A DNA stretch of 64,000 nucleotides from Bradyrhizobium sp. CCBAU 53351 (GTDB lineage: Bacteria; Pseudomonadota; Alphaproteobacteria; Rhizobiales; Xanthobacteraceae). The notes under the pieces were generated by a model that saw only the letters and a program-made list of their open reading frames with translations, made no database searches and was not told the origin of the DNA. Positions 51,364 through 61,485 of the stretch are shown here, one piece after another (the first letter of the stretch is position 1; each line of letters begins with the position of its first letter). Where the stretch lies: contig NZ_CP030059.1 of assembly GCF_015291745.1 (NCBI RefSeq), positions 5,607,501-5,671,500 on the forward strand. Reading direction: 5' to 3'. Position numbers and translations under genes: made by a program.

Positions 51364-51477
51364 ATGGATGTGGCCTTGGCGCTCACCTTGCTCGGCATGT
51401 TGCTCTTCGGTGGCGCGGCGCTCGAGATCGCAGCTCGGCGCTTTTACAGGGATCTCAATCGTCAGATTCCGATGTAG
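51364..51477 (+). CDS. Very small membrane protein, 37 residues
   Basis: MDVALALTLLGMLLFGGAALEI, one membrane helix, then AARRFYRDLNRQIPM and a stop. GGAG lies about ten bases upstream. It follows the 60-residue membrane protein by 46 bases and has a comparable layout, a helix with a basic cytosolic end. The gene is too short for ordinary gene finders; supported by codon choice and ribosome site only. Confidence 0.45.
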   Translation: MDVALALTLLGMLLFGGAALEIAARRFYRDLNRQIPM

Positions 51478-51561
51478 GCTAAGTTTTCGATTTAGGACGC
51501 AGAGGTCAGTGCTGTAAATCTGAGAGGGCCGCCGTAGGGGGCGGCCTCTCGTCGCTGGCGG

Positions 51562-51792
51562 CTATCGGCAGACACGCACGTGCTTCACGATACGCCGACC
51601 GTGATAGCCGCGCTTGACTATGGTCCGCACCGTGCAAACCCTCCGATGATGATGATAGTGGTAGCCGACCCGCATCGTCTCGGATGCTGCCGCTGCGCCG
51701 ACCGGAGGCGCCGTCATCGCATTTGCAGGGACCAGGAACTGAGTCCCCGCGAGCAAAGCAGCAGCGGCCAACCCATAGGCGATTTTCTTCAT
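51562..51792 (-). CDS. Small secreted His/Arg-rich protein
   Basis: 76 residues. A signal peptide (KKIAYGLAAAALLAGTQFLVPANA) precedes a short mature part, YHYHHHRRVCTVRTIVKRGYHGRR and a final CR. Two cysteines could form a disulfide, and the His cluster could bind metal. Similar short secreted cationic proteins are frequent in Bradyrhizobium. Function unknown. Confidence 0.7.
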   Translation of the reverse strand: MKKIAYGLAAAALLAGTQFLVPANAMTAPPVGAAAASETMRVGYHYHHHRRVCTVRTIVKRGYHGRRIVKHVRVCR

Positions 51793-51962
51793 GATTCTTC
51801 CTTGTCGTATGCCCCGGTTCGCTTTCTAGGTCCGGCCGATGAACACGAAGTGAATGCAGAGACGGATAGCCGTCGTCGCGATCATTCGCCGCAGATGCAT
51901 GAATAGAAGCTGACGCGCACAGTGTCCGCGAGCGAGATGCGTTGGCACTTTCGCCAGAACAA

Positions 51963-53269
51963 ATGGAACTTGCCGTGCTTTCGCTAATGGATATTGCCGC
52001 CGTTCTGCTCACGCTGTCAGCCATCTTCGGCTGGCTCAACCACAAGTTCCTGCCGCTGTCTCGCAGCGTAGGACTTCTAGTGATGAGCGTCCTGACCTCG
52101 CTGCTTTTGATAACCTTGGATGCAGCGATTCCCTCAGTTCAACTGCTTGACCAGCTTGCCGATGGACTGCGACAGATCGACTTTGCCGAAGTCGTCGTGA
52201 ACGGAATGCTTGCGTTTCTTCTGTTCGCCGGTGCCCTGCACGTGGATCTTGAAACGCTCAAGAGCCGCGCGGTTCCGGTCTTTCTTCTGGCGGTTTTTGG
52301 CACGTTGATCTCGACTGCTCTCGTCGGCATGATGTTCTGGCTTATCTGCGGTCTCATGAACTTACCGGTCTCGCTCGGCTGGGCGTTCGTCTTCGGCGCA
52401 TTGATCAGCGCGACCGATCCGGTGGCTGTCCTCAGCACACTCCGCAACACCAACGTACCTAAAGAACTACAGATCGAGACTGAAGGCGAAGCGTTGTTCA
52501 ATGACGGCGTGGGGATTGTCCTGTTCACCATCCTGCTTCGCTTCGCGAGTTCGGGCGACGGGGCGCAAGTTTCGACTGCTGACGTCGCAGGGCTGCTGAT
52601 TCGCGAGGCTGGTGGCGGGATCGTACTGGGGTTGATGACCGGTTATATCGCGTATCGCGCGATGCGACTCATTGACGACTACGCTATCGAGGTTCTGATC
52701 TCGCTGGCCCTCGTGACCGGTACTTACGCTGTCGCTCTTCATTTGCACGTCAGCGGACCGCTTTCTATGGTTACGGCGGGTCTTCTTATCGGAGACCGAG
52801 GACCGCGGTATGCAATGAGTGAGCGGACTCAAGGCTATCTCTTCGCGCTTTGGACGCTCATTGACGAAATTCTCAATTCGGTTCTCTTTCCCTCATCGGG
52901 CTCGAGACACTCATCCTCCGCTTTGATCTCCGCAGCTTTGGCCTCGCGGCAGCAACTGTGCCGATCGTCCTTTTCGCCCGGTTTGCCTCAGTCGGCGTCC
53001 AACCGTTCTTGTTCGGATGGACCCGGTTGCTCTCCTTGCGAAACGCGCCTTTCCTGACCTGGGCAGGTGTGCGTGGCGGGATCTCGGTTGCCCTTGCGTT
53101 GTCGTTGCCGGATAGTCCAGCCAGGACCGCGATACTCGCCTCAACCTATGCGGTCGTTCTGTTCAGCATCATCATCCAAGGCTCGACTCTGGGCTGGGTT
53201 GCAAGACGGACTGTAGGACAACAGCTTGCCCCATCCCAAGAGGCGGGCTCCGGCCGTCAATCCTCGTAG
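51963..53269 (+). pseudogene. CPA1-type Na+/H+ antiporter, frameshifted
   Basis: In two frames joined at about 52890. The first 310 codons carry FGWLNHKFLPLSRSVGLL, the ion-site motif FGALISATDPVAVLSTL and ETEGEALFNDGVGIVLF. After SVLF the frame needs one extra base to continue as LIGLETLILRFDLR ... WAGVRGGISVALALSLP (the family's late GGISVAL motif) to the true end at 53269. A single-base deletion thus splits an otherwise complete transporter of about 435 residues. The start may be TTG 51942, ATG 51963 or ATG 51987. It could be real loss or a sequencing error. Confidence 0.8.
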
Positions 53270-53551
53270 CTATCGATGGCGGCGTCCCGCGATCACACGC
53301 TTGGTTACAACGCCGACGATGTCCTTCATGCGGGGACGCGTTCCGGTGCGGACAACGATTGCGGCTCCGGCCCGATTCGGCAATGGCGTCGTCGACAGCA
53401 GGGAGCCGAAGAAGCATATGCTGCAATGCTCCTCGTCATCGTCCAACCCGGCGGGATGAGCCTGCGATACCAGCGACGCCGGAGGCGTGTGGACGCTTCC
53501 CACTGCCGTCACACCGCTGCTACGGCATCGAAGACTAGCGTGGAAAATCAT
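53270..53551 (-). CDS. Possible DUF2946-like protein (doubtful)
   Basis: A 93-residue frame whose middle, AHPAGLDDDEEHCSICFFGSLL, resembles the HCxxC-type centre of DUF2946 metal-stress proteins. The usual N-terminal membrane helix is not seen and the end is irregular. It lies antisense to nothing known, between the antiporter and a tRNA scar, and may be a degraded gene. Confidence 0.25.
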   Translation of the reverse strand: MIFHASLRCRSSGVTAVGSVHTPPASLVSQAHPAGLDDDEEHCSICFFGSLLSTTPLPNRAGAAIVVRTGTRPRMKDIVGVVTKRVIAGRRHR

Positions 53552-53556
53552 GGAAA

Positions 53557-53597
53557 TGGCGGAGAGAATGGAGTCAAACCCACGATTCCTATCGTGG
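53557..53597 (-). pseudogene. tRNA-Ser 3' fragment (scar)
   Basis: Read on the minus strand it ends TCTCTCCGCCA and has GTGGGTTTGACTCC as a mutated T-arm (normal GTGGGTTCGAATCC), preceded by a CACGAT/ATCGTG variable-arm stem. Only the 3' part is present. It is a decayed copy of the 3' end left by an integrative element. Confidence 0.5.
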
Positions 53598-53785
53598 TGT
53601 TGAATCCCTTGCAGCATCATTCCTGCTCATTCGGCTGAAGTCGGCCGACACCTCACTCAGGGGGCGAACTTCTAGAGCGTGGGCGATGCTGCCGCTCGCG
53701 CTATCGAGGCAGGTTGATTATTTGACCTGAGAAGATCGTTGAGAAATCAGCTACTCAAACGGTCTTTCTCGCTAAGGCCTTGATA

Positions 53786-53831
53786 TGGTGGGCGCACCAG
53801 GGCTCGAACCTGGGACCCGCTGATTAAGAGT
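53786..53831 (-). repeat. tRNA-Lys(CTT) 3' half: attachment-site remnant
   Basis: On the minus strand the 46 bases run from ACTCTTAATCAGC (anticodon loop, CTT) through the T-arm GGTTCGAGCC to GCGCCCACCA. The T-arm and acceptor end are intact, while the bases before the anticodon loop are unrelated. It is the typical duplicated core left when an element integrates in the 3' end of a tRNA gene. The integrase gene starts 180 bases away. Confidence 0.8.
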
Positions 53832-54010
53832 TCAAAACCGGCACCTCTCTACGGTTTCTGAATCTTCGCCAGGCTTCGACAGCATCCAAGAAGGCCTTTT
53901 ATTTATAGGGAGTTGTCGCATAGCTTCGCAGTCCAGCGAACCCAGACCTACAGATACCTCGGCTCGCCAAAACCGTTTGAAAACCGTTTTTGCAGTTCAC
54001 GCCCGCTCCC

Positions 54011-55369
54011 ATGACTGACATTCGCATTGCTCTCAGCGACAAGGCCATCGCTCAGCTACCGATTCCTGAAGACGGTTGGTATCTGGCTCGCGATACCGAG
54101 TTGAAAGGCTTCTTCGTCGTCGTGGGGAAGCGGAAAAGGACGTTCACCGTTCAAGGAGATCTTAGACAACGAGGAAAGCGGGCCTCGTCCATCAGAGTGT
54201 CGATTGGAGACGCCAGCGAGTTGACGACGCGAGCGGCCCGCGCGATTGCCAAGGAATATCTTGCTCAGATCAGCAAGGGACACCACCCAAGGAAGAGGCT
54301 AGATGAAAAGCCGGGGCAGGCCGGGTCCGATGGGAACAGTTCCGTAGCGGCCCCTACCCTGAAGCAGGCTTGGCAGCGCTATCTGGAAGCCCACTTGGTC
54401 CGAAAAGGCCGGAGCGACAAAACGATAAGCGGCTATCGCGATCACGTCGAGCGCCTCTTTAGTGAATGGCTCGAAATCCCTCTCCTCGATCTCGCGAACG
54501 ATCCCAGTCGCGTCGCTGAAAAGCATGATCAGCTTACCAAGCAGAACGGTCCCTACATGGCGAATGGCAGCATGCGAACGCTGCGGGCCATTTACAATCA
54601 TGCTCGGAAGACCAATCGATCGCTACCGCGTGACAATCCGGCGGATGCTGTCGATTGGAACCAGGAGGAGCGAAGGAATACCGGCATGGGCGTCAGCGAC
54701 TTGAAAGGATGGTTCATAGAGCTGGCGAGTCTAGATAATCCAATCCGACGCGAATTCCATCTTTTCACCTTGTTGTGTGGGTCTAGGCCCACCGCCTTGC
54801 AGCAGGCTAAGCCGAAACACATCAATTTTCGACGGCGAACGCTCCACATCCCTAAGCCCAAGGGAGGCAGCAAGCGAGCGTTCGACATCCCGCTGTCACG
54901 TGAAATGATCCTGTGTCTCATTCGGGTGCTTCGTTTCGGCAGGCAAATGTATTCGTCTCAAGCACGGGAATGGCTGTTTCCAGCTGAGAGCGGCTCCGGA
55001 CACCTAGCTGAAACAAAGGAGGATCGAGATATCTTGTCAAAGTGGGGCAATGACCTTCGTCAAACATTTCGGACGATTGCCACCGCTGCTGGCGTTTCGG
55101 AGTTCGATGCCAAGCTCCTCATGAACCATTCTATCCCTGGTGTGAACGCAGGTTATGTCACTCGACACAAGCTGGTTGAAGACCACCTGCGCAGCCAGCA
55201 ACAAGCTATCAGTACCGTCGTGTTTTCCGCACTCGGTAAGTCGCTCACGGAACAGGAAGCCCTGATCAATTGGCTTGGCCGCGGAGTTAGTCGAAGAGCC
55301 GTACCCCAATTCCGGTTGGAACCAAACACTCTGGGCGAGCAGCAAGAAAGAATTCGGCAGGCCGCATGA
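54011..55369 (+). CDS. Tyrosine recombinase/integrase
   Basis: 452 residues from MTDIRIALSDK. An N-terminal arm-binding domain (about 1-100) and a core-binding SAM-like domain (about 115-210) precede the catalytic part: LLCGSRPTALQQAKP (Arg I), PKPKGGSKRAFDIPLS (Lys), NDLRQTFRTIA (Arg II; the usual HxxR His is Asn), LMNHSIP (third His) and GYVTRH with Tyr. AAAACCGTTT repeats at 53969-53989 lie just upstream and could be arm sites. It sits beside the tRNA-Lys scar, so it presumably used that site. Confidence 0.92.
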   Translation: MTDIRIALSDKAIAQLPIPEDGWYLARDTELKGFFVVVGKRKRTFTVQGDLRQRGKRASSIRVSIGDASELTTRAARAIAKEYLAQISKGHHPRKRLDEKPGQAGSDGNSSVAAPTLKQAWQRYLEAHLVRKGRSDKTISGYRDHVERLFSEWLEIPLLDLANDPSRVAEKHDQLTKQNGPYMANGSMRTLRAIYNHARKTNRSLPRDNPADAVDWNQEERRNTGMGVSDLKGWFIELASLDNPIRREFHLFTLLCGSRPTALQQAKPKHINFRRRTLHIPKPKGGSKRAFDIPLSREMILCLIRVLRFGRQMYSSQAREWLFPAESGSGHLAETKEDRDILSKWGNDLRQTFRTIATAAGVSEFDAKLLMNHSIPGVNAGYVTRHKLVEDHLRSQQQAISTVVFSALGKSLTEQEALINWLGRGVSRRAVPQFRLEPNTLGEQQERIRQAA

Positions 55370-55409
55370 CGATTTGGCCGCCGAAAACTCGGGAGACTCA
55401 TCTTCTAGC

Positions 55410-56534
55410 CTAGATGCTGCGATAGCGCTCGATAGCGGAGAGATCAGGCAGTATTCCAAGCCCGGGATTTTGGTTCAATTCAATCCCGCCCTCCCTCACA
55501 TCGGCAACCGGGCCGCAAAACAAATCGCGCAACGGATTATCATTGGCATCGACCTCCAGCCAGCCATCACCGCCGACAGCCGCGAGCAGATGTGCAGACG
55601 CAAGCAGGCCGATGCCTCCGCCGAGATAGTGCGGACAGAACGTCTTGCCTACCCCCAGGATTTGGCGGGCGAGTTCTACGCAAACGGTAAGCCCGCCCCA
55701 TTTGGCGATATCGGGCTGGACTACGCCGAGCACGTCTTCGGCCAGGACCTCTTTGAAATCTTCCACGCTGGAGATGTTTTCGCCGGCGGCAATCGCCATC
55801 TTCGCGGCTGCCCGCAACCTGCGCCATTCCTCGCGCGGCCGGTCGGCGCGGATCGGCTCCTCCAGCCAGCGCAGATCGAACGCGGCGAGGCGCGGCAGCA
55901 TCTCCAGGGCTTGATCCACCGACCAGCCCTGATTGGCGTCGGTGGCCAGCATGCCCGCGCCGACGATGCCGCGCAGCGCGGTGAGGTTGGCCAGATCAGT
56001 CTCGGCGCCAAACCCGACCTTCAGCTTCAGCGCGCGATGGCCGCGCTTGAGCGCGGCTTCCGCCGTCTGCGCGGCACCGCCGGGATTGATGCCGCTGGCA
56101 TAGACCTTGATCTTGCCGGATTGGCCGCCGAGCAGCCGCCACAACGGCAGGCGCTTGCGTCGCGCCGCGAGATCCCACAGCGCGAGATCAATGCCGGAGA
56201 TCGCCTGCGCGAACGGACCGGGCTCGCCGCACTGGAGCGCCAGCACCTTGGTGCCCTTGGTCAGGGTTTCGAAAGCCTGGGCGGGCCCCTCGAATTTGCG
56301 TCCGACCAGGCCGGGCGCCAGCACTTCGGTGACCAGCCGGGCGCGGTGCTCCGCGCCCGGGGCTGGAAAATTGGACCAGGCTTCGCCCCATCCCTCGACC
56401 CCGTCTTCGTCGATCACGCGAACGAAGACCGCAGGACGGTTGAGCATCTTGCCGAACGACGTCACCACCGGCGTGGCCAGCGGATAGCGATAGCAGAACG
56501 CCTCGATCGAGCGGATGGTGAAGCTGTCAGTCAT
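55410..56534 (-). CDS. Enolase-superfamily mandelate racemase/muconate lactonizing-type enzyme
   Basis: 374 residues. An N-terminal capping domain (RSIEAFCYRYPLATPVVTSFG, GWGEAW) and a barrel with KxK lysines (ALKLKVGFG), metal ligands in DANQGW, LEEPI and AGEN, and FCPHYLGGG are visible. The family dehydrates or isomerises sugar acids and lactones. It is the last gene of the sugar operon after the aldolase, so a sugar acid or lactone from the imported compound is the likely substrate. Confidence 0.88.
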   Translation of the reverse strand: MTDSFTIRSIEAFCYRYPLATPVVTSFGKMLNRPAVFVRVIDEDGVEGWGEAWSNFPAPGAEHRARLVTEVLAPGLVGRKFEGPAQAFETLTKGTKVLALQCGEPGPFAQAISGIDLALWDLAARRKRLPLWRLLGGQSGKIKVYASGINPGGAAQTAEAALKRGHRALKLKVGFGAETDLANLTALRGIVGAGMLATDANQGWSVDQALEMLPRLAAFDLRWLEEPIRADRPREEWRRLRAAAKMAIAAGENISSVEDFKEVLAEDVLGVVQPDIAKWGGLTVCVELARQILGVGKTFCPHYLGGGIGLLASAHLLAAVGGDGWLEVDANDNPLRDLFCGPVADVREGGIELNQNPGLGILPDLSAIERYRSI

Positions 56535-56573
56535 GTTGCAGATCCTGCGAGACGATGCGGAACTAACACCATC

Positions 56574-57611
56574 TCAGTAAGCGCGCGCGAAGTCACCTTC
56601 CTGCTTGATGTCGGTGAAGACAGGATAACGCGCCTTCCAGGCCGTGCCCTTGGCCGTGGTCAGTTCGCTGAGCCGGTCGAGCACGTTGAGGCCGTCCTTG
56701 CGCAGGCTGGCTGCCACCGCCGCGCGGTCCGGGAAGTTCTTCAGCACGGCATCGAGCCAGATGGTGCGGCCCGCGAGAAAGCCGCTCGCGCCGGCGGCAT
56801 AGGAGTACTCAAGCACGCGCTCGAACTTTTCCGGCGCGGCGCCGCCGGACAGCAGCACCCAGGGGATGCTGCGCTCGCGGCAGATATCGCCGATCGCATC
56901 GAACTCCTTCTGCGCGGCTTTCGCGTCAGCGCTGCCGTCGCGGGCCGGCAGGCCGTTGGCCGCGAGCGGGCTCTCCAGCTTGAGGAGGTCGACGCCATAT
57001 TCGGGCTTCGCAAACTCGCGCACGCTGTCGATGACGAGGCCCGGCAGCTTGCCGGGCGATTCCACGTAGTCGGCGGTGTGGTTGGCGCTGCCAAGAAACG
57101 GATAGACCAGCAGCTCGAGCACGTAGGGAATATCGTGGCGGGCACAGTCTTCGCCGATCTCGCGGACGAACTTCTTCTGGTGCTCGTTCACCGCAGCATC
57201 GGCGTCCGGCCGGTACCAGGCCAGCACCTTGACGGCGTCGCCGCCCATGGCGCGGATCTTGTCCACGCTCCAGTTGCTGATCGCACGCGACTTGCGGCCA
57301 CCCGCGGTCTCCTCGACGCGGTGCTCTTCCAGTGTCATGATCAGGCCGCACCGTGGCGGCAGCAGATCGATTGCGGCGGGGACCGCAAAGTTCGGATCGA
57401 ACAGCATCGAGCTGCAATGCGGCGCGAGATTCTCGACCAGGAGGCGCTTCGCCGCCGTCACATCGGAATATTCGACCTGCTCCCGCGTGATACCTTTCGC
57501 TTTGGCGATGGCATCGAACAATGGCGGCCGCTGGTCCAGCGCGACCATGCGAAAATGGCCATCCGCATCGGCAAGCCGTGCCAGGCCGCGGTTTTTTCCA
57601 ATCGTTCTCAT
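56574..57611 (-). CDS. LacD-type class I aldolase (tagatose-1,6-bisphosphate/sulfofructose-phosphate-like)
   Basis: 345 residues. FRMVALDQRPPL, TLEEHRVEETAGGRKSRAI, KVLAWYRPDADA, and VDLLKLESPL with the Schiff-base Lys, then VLLSGGAAPEKF and GASGFLAGR are typical of the LacD/YihT family. These cleave ketohexose-(bis)phosphates to dihydroxyacetone phosphate and an aldehyde. The ATG at 57611 overlaps the stop of the PfkB kinase by 4 bases. The combination kinase plus aldolase fits phosphorylation followed by cleavage; the sugar is unknown. Confidence 0.85.
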   Translation of the reverse strand: MRTIGKNRGLARLADADGHFRMVALDQRPPLFDAIAKAKGITREQVEYSDVTAAKRLLVENLAPHCSSMLFDPNFAVPAAIDLLPPRCGLIMTLEEHRVEETAGGRKSRAISNWSVDKIRAMGGDAVKVLAWYRPDADAAVNEHQKKFVREIGEDCARHDIPYVLELLVYPFLGSANHTADYVESPGKLPGLVIDSVREFAKPEYGVDLLKLESPLAANGLPARDGSADAKAAQKEFDAIGDICRERSIPWVLLSGGAAPEKFERVLEYSYAAGASGFLAGRTIWLDAVLKNFPDRAAVAASLRKDGLNVLDRLSELTTAKGTAWKARYPVFTDIKQEGDFARAY

Positions 57612-58563
57612 GGCATCTTCCTCATGAATACAAGACACTCGTTGATGGTAGGGATTCCGTTGCGGCCGCCGGCGTGACGGCATTTCATGGCGGCGGTGGC
57701 CGCCGAAAACGCCATGGCAGCGCGCCCATCGAGACCGGCGCCGATCGCGAGCGCATAAGCGCCGTGAAAGACGTCGCCCGCGCCTGTGGTGTCGACGACG
57801 TCGACCGCGTAGGCGGCCTGCTGGTGTAGCTGTGCGTCCTCGTACCAGCTCACGCCGCCCTCGCCGCGCGTGACGGCGACGACGCGGCAGCCGAAGCGCG
57901 CAAGCCCTGCCAGGGATTTGTCGTCAGCGGAGCCGGCAAAAGCCGTCAGTGCGGGCTCGGAAAAGATCGCATGGTCGGTCAGCGGCAGCAGCCGCTCGAA
58001 CACCTCGGCGTCGGCCATGTCGCCGTCGAGCACGGTCGGAATGCCGCGTGCGCGCGCTTCCCTGAACAGCGTCGCGGCGCCCTCGACCCAGCGCGGGTCG
58101 GCCAGCACGGAGGACGCCTGCGCCACGGCCTCGAGCGGGAGCCAGCCCGCGGCTTCCGGAAAAAGGCCGCGAAAGTTGACGATCTGCCGTTCACCGGAGC
58201 TGTCGACGATGATTCCGGAGACCGACGAACGGCCGCCAGGAAACAGCCGGAAATTCTCGACGTCGACGCCTTCGGCGGTGAAAGCCGATGTCATCTCGTG
58301 ACCGGCGGCGTCGTCCCCTGCCCGGCCCCAGAATGCGACGGACGCGCCGAGCTTCGCCACCGCGATGCTCGCGTTGGCCGCCATGCCACCGCCGAGCGTA
58401 CCGTATTCGGTGGCCTTGATCTTCTCGCTCCCGCCAGCGAACGGGCGATCGACGCGCCAGACCTGGTCGAGCGCGGACAACCCGAGGCAGATCACGTGCA
58501 CGGCCTTCGCACCGGAAGCGACATGCGCCAGCGCCGAGAGAGCTGCAATGTCGGCTGACGCGC

Positions 58564-58567
<4 letters not shown>
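57608..58567 (-). CDS. PfkB/ribokinase-family sugar kinase
   Basis: 319 residues from a GTG overlapping the ATPase stop (GTGA). [49 protein letters not shown], and the ATP-site motif [18 protein letters not shown] with the catalytic Asp are all present. It phosphorylates a sugar on its primary or C1 hydroxyl to give the aldolase substrate. Length is normal for the family; an upstream extension in the frame is unsupported. Confidence 0.92.
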
Positions 58568-59637
<1,070 letters not shown>

Positions 59638-59643
59638 GATCGC

Positions 59644-60648
59644 TCAGTCCAGCGCCAGCACGGGCTTGATCAACTCGCCCTTGGCGAAGCGGTCGAAATT
59701 CTCAGGCAGAGCCGACAGGCCGAACTCGCCGTCGACGAGGACGCGGTATTCGTCCTTGTACTTGCGCAGTAGCTCGACATTCGGCTCGAAATCCGAGACC
59801 GGGAAGTAGAACGTCCGGATCATATAGAAGTCCTTGCGGCGGAAGACCTTGCCTTCCTCGATGGTCCAGGGCGCGGCGTTCTCGCCGACCAGCACCAGGG
59901 CGCCGCGCGGCAGCACCAGTTCGATGCCGAGGTTGCGCGCCACGTGCGCGCCGGAGCATTCCACAATGAGCGCGAAACGCGTGGAGATATCGCCGACGGG
60001 GTGGGCCTTCGCGCCAAAGGATTGCGCGATCTTGAGCCGCGCCGCATTGGGATCGGCGACATGGACGTCGTCGTAGCCGAGCGCACGGAGCGCCAGCACG
60101 ACGCCGAGACCGACGGGCCCTGCCCCCATCACGAGCACCGGGCCGGTTTCGCGTGGCGGCACGACGCGACTGACGAAGCGTACAGCGTGGCCCGAGGTGC
60201 CGATGGTGTCGAGCAGCAGCGGCGCGAGACTGTCCTCGATATCATCGGGCACCGGCAGCAAGCAGTTTTCTGGCACCGGCACATATTCGGCATAACCGCC
60301 CGGCCTGTTCCAGCCGATCAAGCTGGAGACTTCCAGGCACATCTGGGTGTCGCCGCGTTTGCACGCCGCGCAACGGTCGCAATGCAGGGGGATGTAGACA
60401 GCGCAGCGGCGGCTGTGCAGCCTGTGACCGGGCTGCTCGACGACACCGAAGATTTCGTGGCCGGCGGTAAACTCGGCGCCCTTGTGCCAGAGCTTGAAAT
60501 CCGAACCGCACAGAGCGGTGCGCGAGACGCGCACCAGCACCTCGCCGGTGCCGATCTCGGGAATCGCCACGCGCTCGATGGTGATGCGGTCGTTGCCGTG
60601 GAAGACGGCGGCCTGCATGATCGAATTCGGACGGGGGGTTATGGTCAT
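59644..60648 (-). CDS. Zinc-dependent medium-chain alcohol/polyol dehydrogenase
   Basis: 334 residues. TALCGSDFKLWHKG, FTAGHEIFGVV (GHE), a structural-zinc-type quartet in CDRCAACKRGDTQMC, and the cofactor fold VLVMGAGPVGLGVVLAL with an Asp in VADPN, which favours NAD. The family oxidises polyols and sugars. It lies between the permeases and the ATPase, so it probably oxidises the imported compound before phosphorylation and cleavage. The start at 60648 is used; an internal ATG at 60618 is possible. Confidence 0.9.
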   Translation of the reverse strand: MTITPRPNSIMQAAVFHGNDRITIERVAIPEIGTGEVLVRVSRTALCGSDFKLWHKGAEFTAGHEIFGVVEQPGHRLHSRRCAVYIPLHCDRCAACKRGDTQMCLEVSSLIGWNRPGGYAEYVPVPENCLLPVPDDIEDSLAPLLLDTIGTSGHAVRFVSRVVPPRETGPVLVMGAGPVGLGVVLALRALGYDDVHVADPNAARLKIAQSFGAKAHPVGDISTRFALIVECSGAHVARNLGIELVLPRGALVLVGENAAPWTIEEGKVFRRKDFYMIRTFYFPVSDFEPNVELLRKYKDEYRVLVDGEFGLSALPENFDRFAKGELIKPVLALD

Positions 60649-60653
60649 CGGAT

Positions 60654-61481
60654 TCAGCCTTTCACCGCGCCGAGCGTCAGTCCGGACACCAGCCAGCGCT
60701 GAACCAGGGCCGCCAGCACCAGCGGCGGCAATGCGATCAGCGTCGCCGCGGCCATGAGGGCGCCCCATTGCGTCGAGCCTTCGCCGATGAAGTTGAAGGC
60801 CGCCGCGATCAGCGTCTTGGTGTCGCCATTGGAGAGCACCAGCGCAAACAGGAAGTAGTTCCACGAAAACACGAAGGCGAGGATCGCCGAGACCGCGATC
60901 CCGGACGCCACCAGGGGCATCGCGATGCGCCAGAGGATGCGCATGACGCTGCACCCATCGACCTGCGCGGCTTCGAAGACACTGCGCGGAATGGCGTCGA
61001 ACGACGGCAACAGCACCCAGATCACGATCGGCAGCGTGATGACCGCGTGGCTGAGGATCAGCGCGGTGTAGGAGCCGATCATGCCGATCTGCCGGAACAT
61101 GACGTACCACGGCAGCAGGAACAGCGTGCCCGGCGCCATGCGCGCGGCGAGCGTCAGGATCGCCGGCCACGTGATCCGCGTCCAGGAAACGGCGAAGGCG
61201 GCAGGAATTCCGAACAGCAGCCCGAGCGCGGTCGAGCCGACGGTGACGATGAGGCTGTTGAGCGCGTAGCTCAGGAACGGCGTGGTCCTGGTCAGCTCGA
61301 CGTAATTCTCGAGCGTCGGCGAGAAGATCAGCGTGGGAGGATAGGCCGTGACCTCGAAGGACGGCTTGAACGACGACAGTACCATCCACACCGTCGGCGC
61401 CATGATGAGCACGCCGGCGAGCACGAGCTGCAGCGTGTTGAGCCAGCGGATCCAGCGATCGGTGTTGGCGGCATCGCTCAT
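60654..61481 (-). CDS. Carbohydrate ABC transporter permease, MalG type (2nd system)
   Basis: 275 residues, six helices. The coupling loop is PRSVFEAAQVDGCSVMRILWRIAMPL and the end is RWLVSGLTLGAVKG. It pairs with the permease encoded 4 bases upstream. Confidence 0.93.
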   Translation of the reverse strand: MSDAANTDRWIRWLNTLQLVLAGVLIMAPTVWMVLSSFKPSFEVTAYPPTLIFSPTLENYVELTRTTPFLSYALNSLIVTVGSTALGLLFGIPAAFAVSWTRITWPAILTLAARMAPGTLFLLPWYVMFRQIGMIGSYTALILSHAVITLPIVIWVLLPSFDAIPRSVFEAAQVDGCSVMRILWRIAMPLVASGIAVSAILAFVFSWNYFLFALVLSNGDTKTLIAAAFNFIGEGSTQWGALMAAATLIALPPLVLAALVQRWLVSGLTLGAVKG

Positions 61482-61485
61482 GAGA

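Noticed and set aside
55275..57677. An 800-codon + strand frame
   Set aside because: It is antisense to the enolase-superfamily and aldolase genes, which have clear families. The frame has no motif and reflects high GC at third positions.
60649..61389. N-terminal extension of the dehydrogenase frame
   Set aside because: The extension overlaps the permease gene in another frame and has no similarity. The gene starts at 60648.
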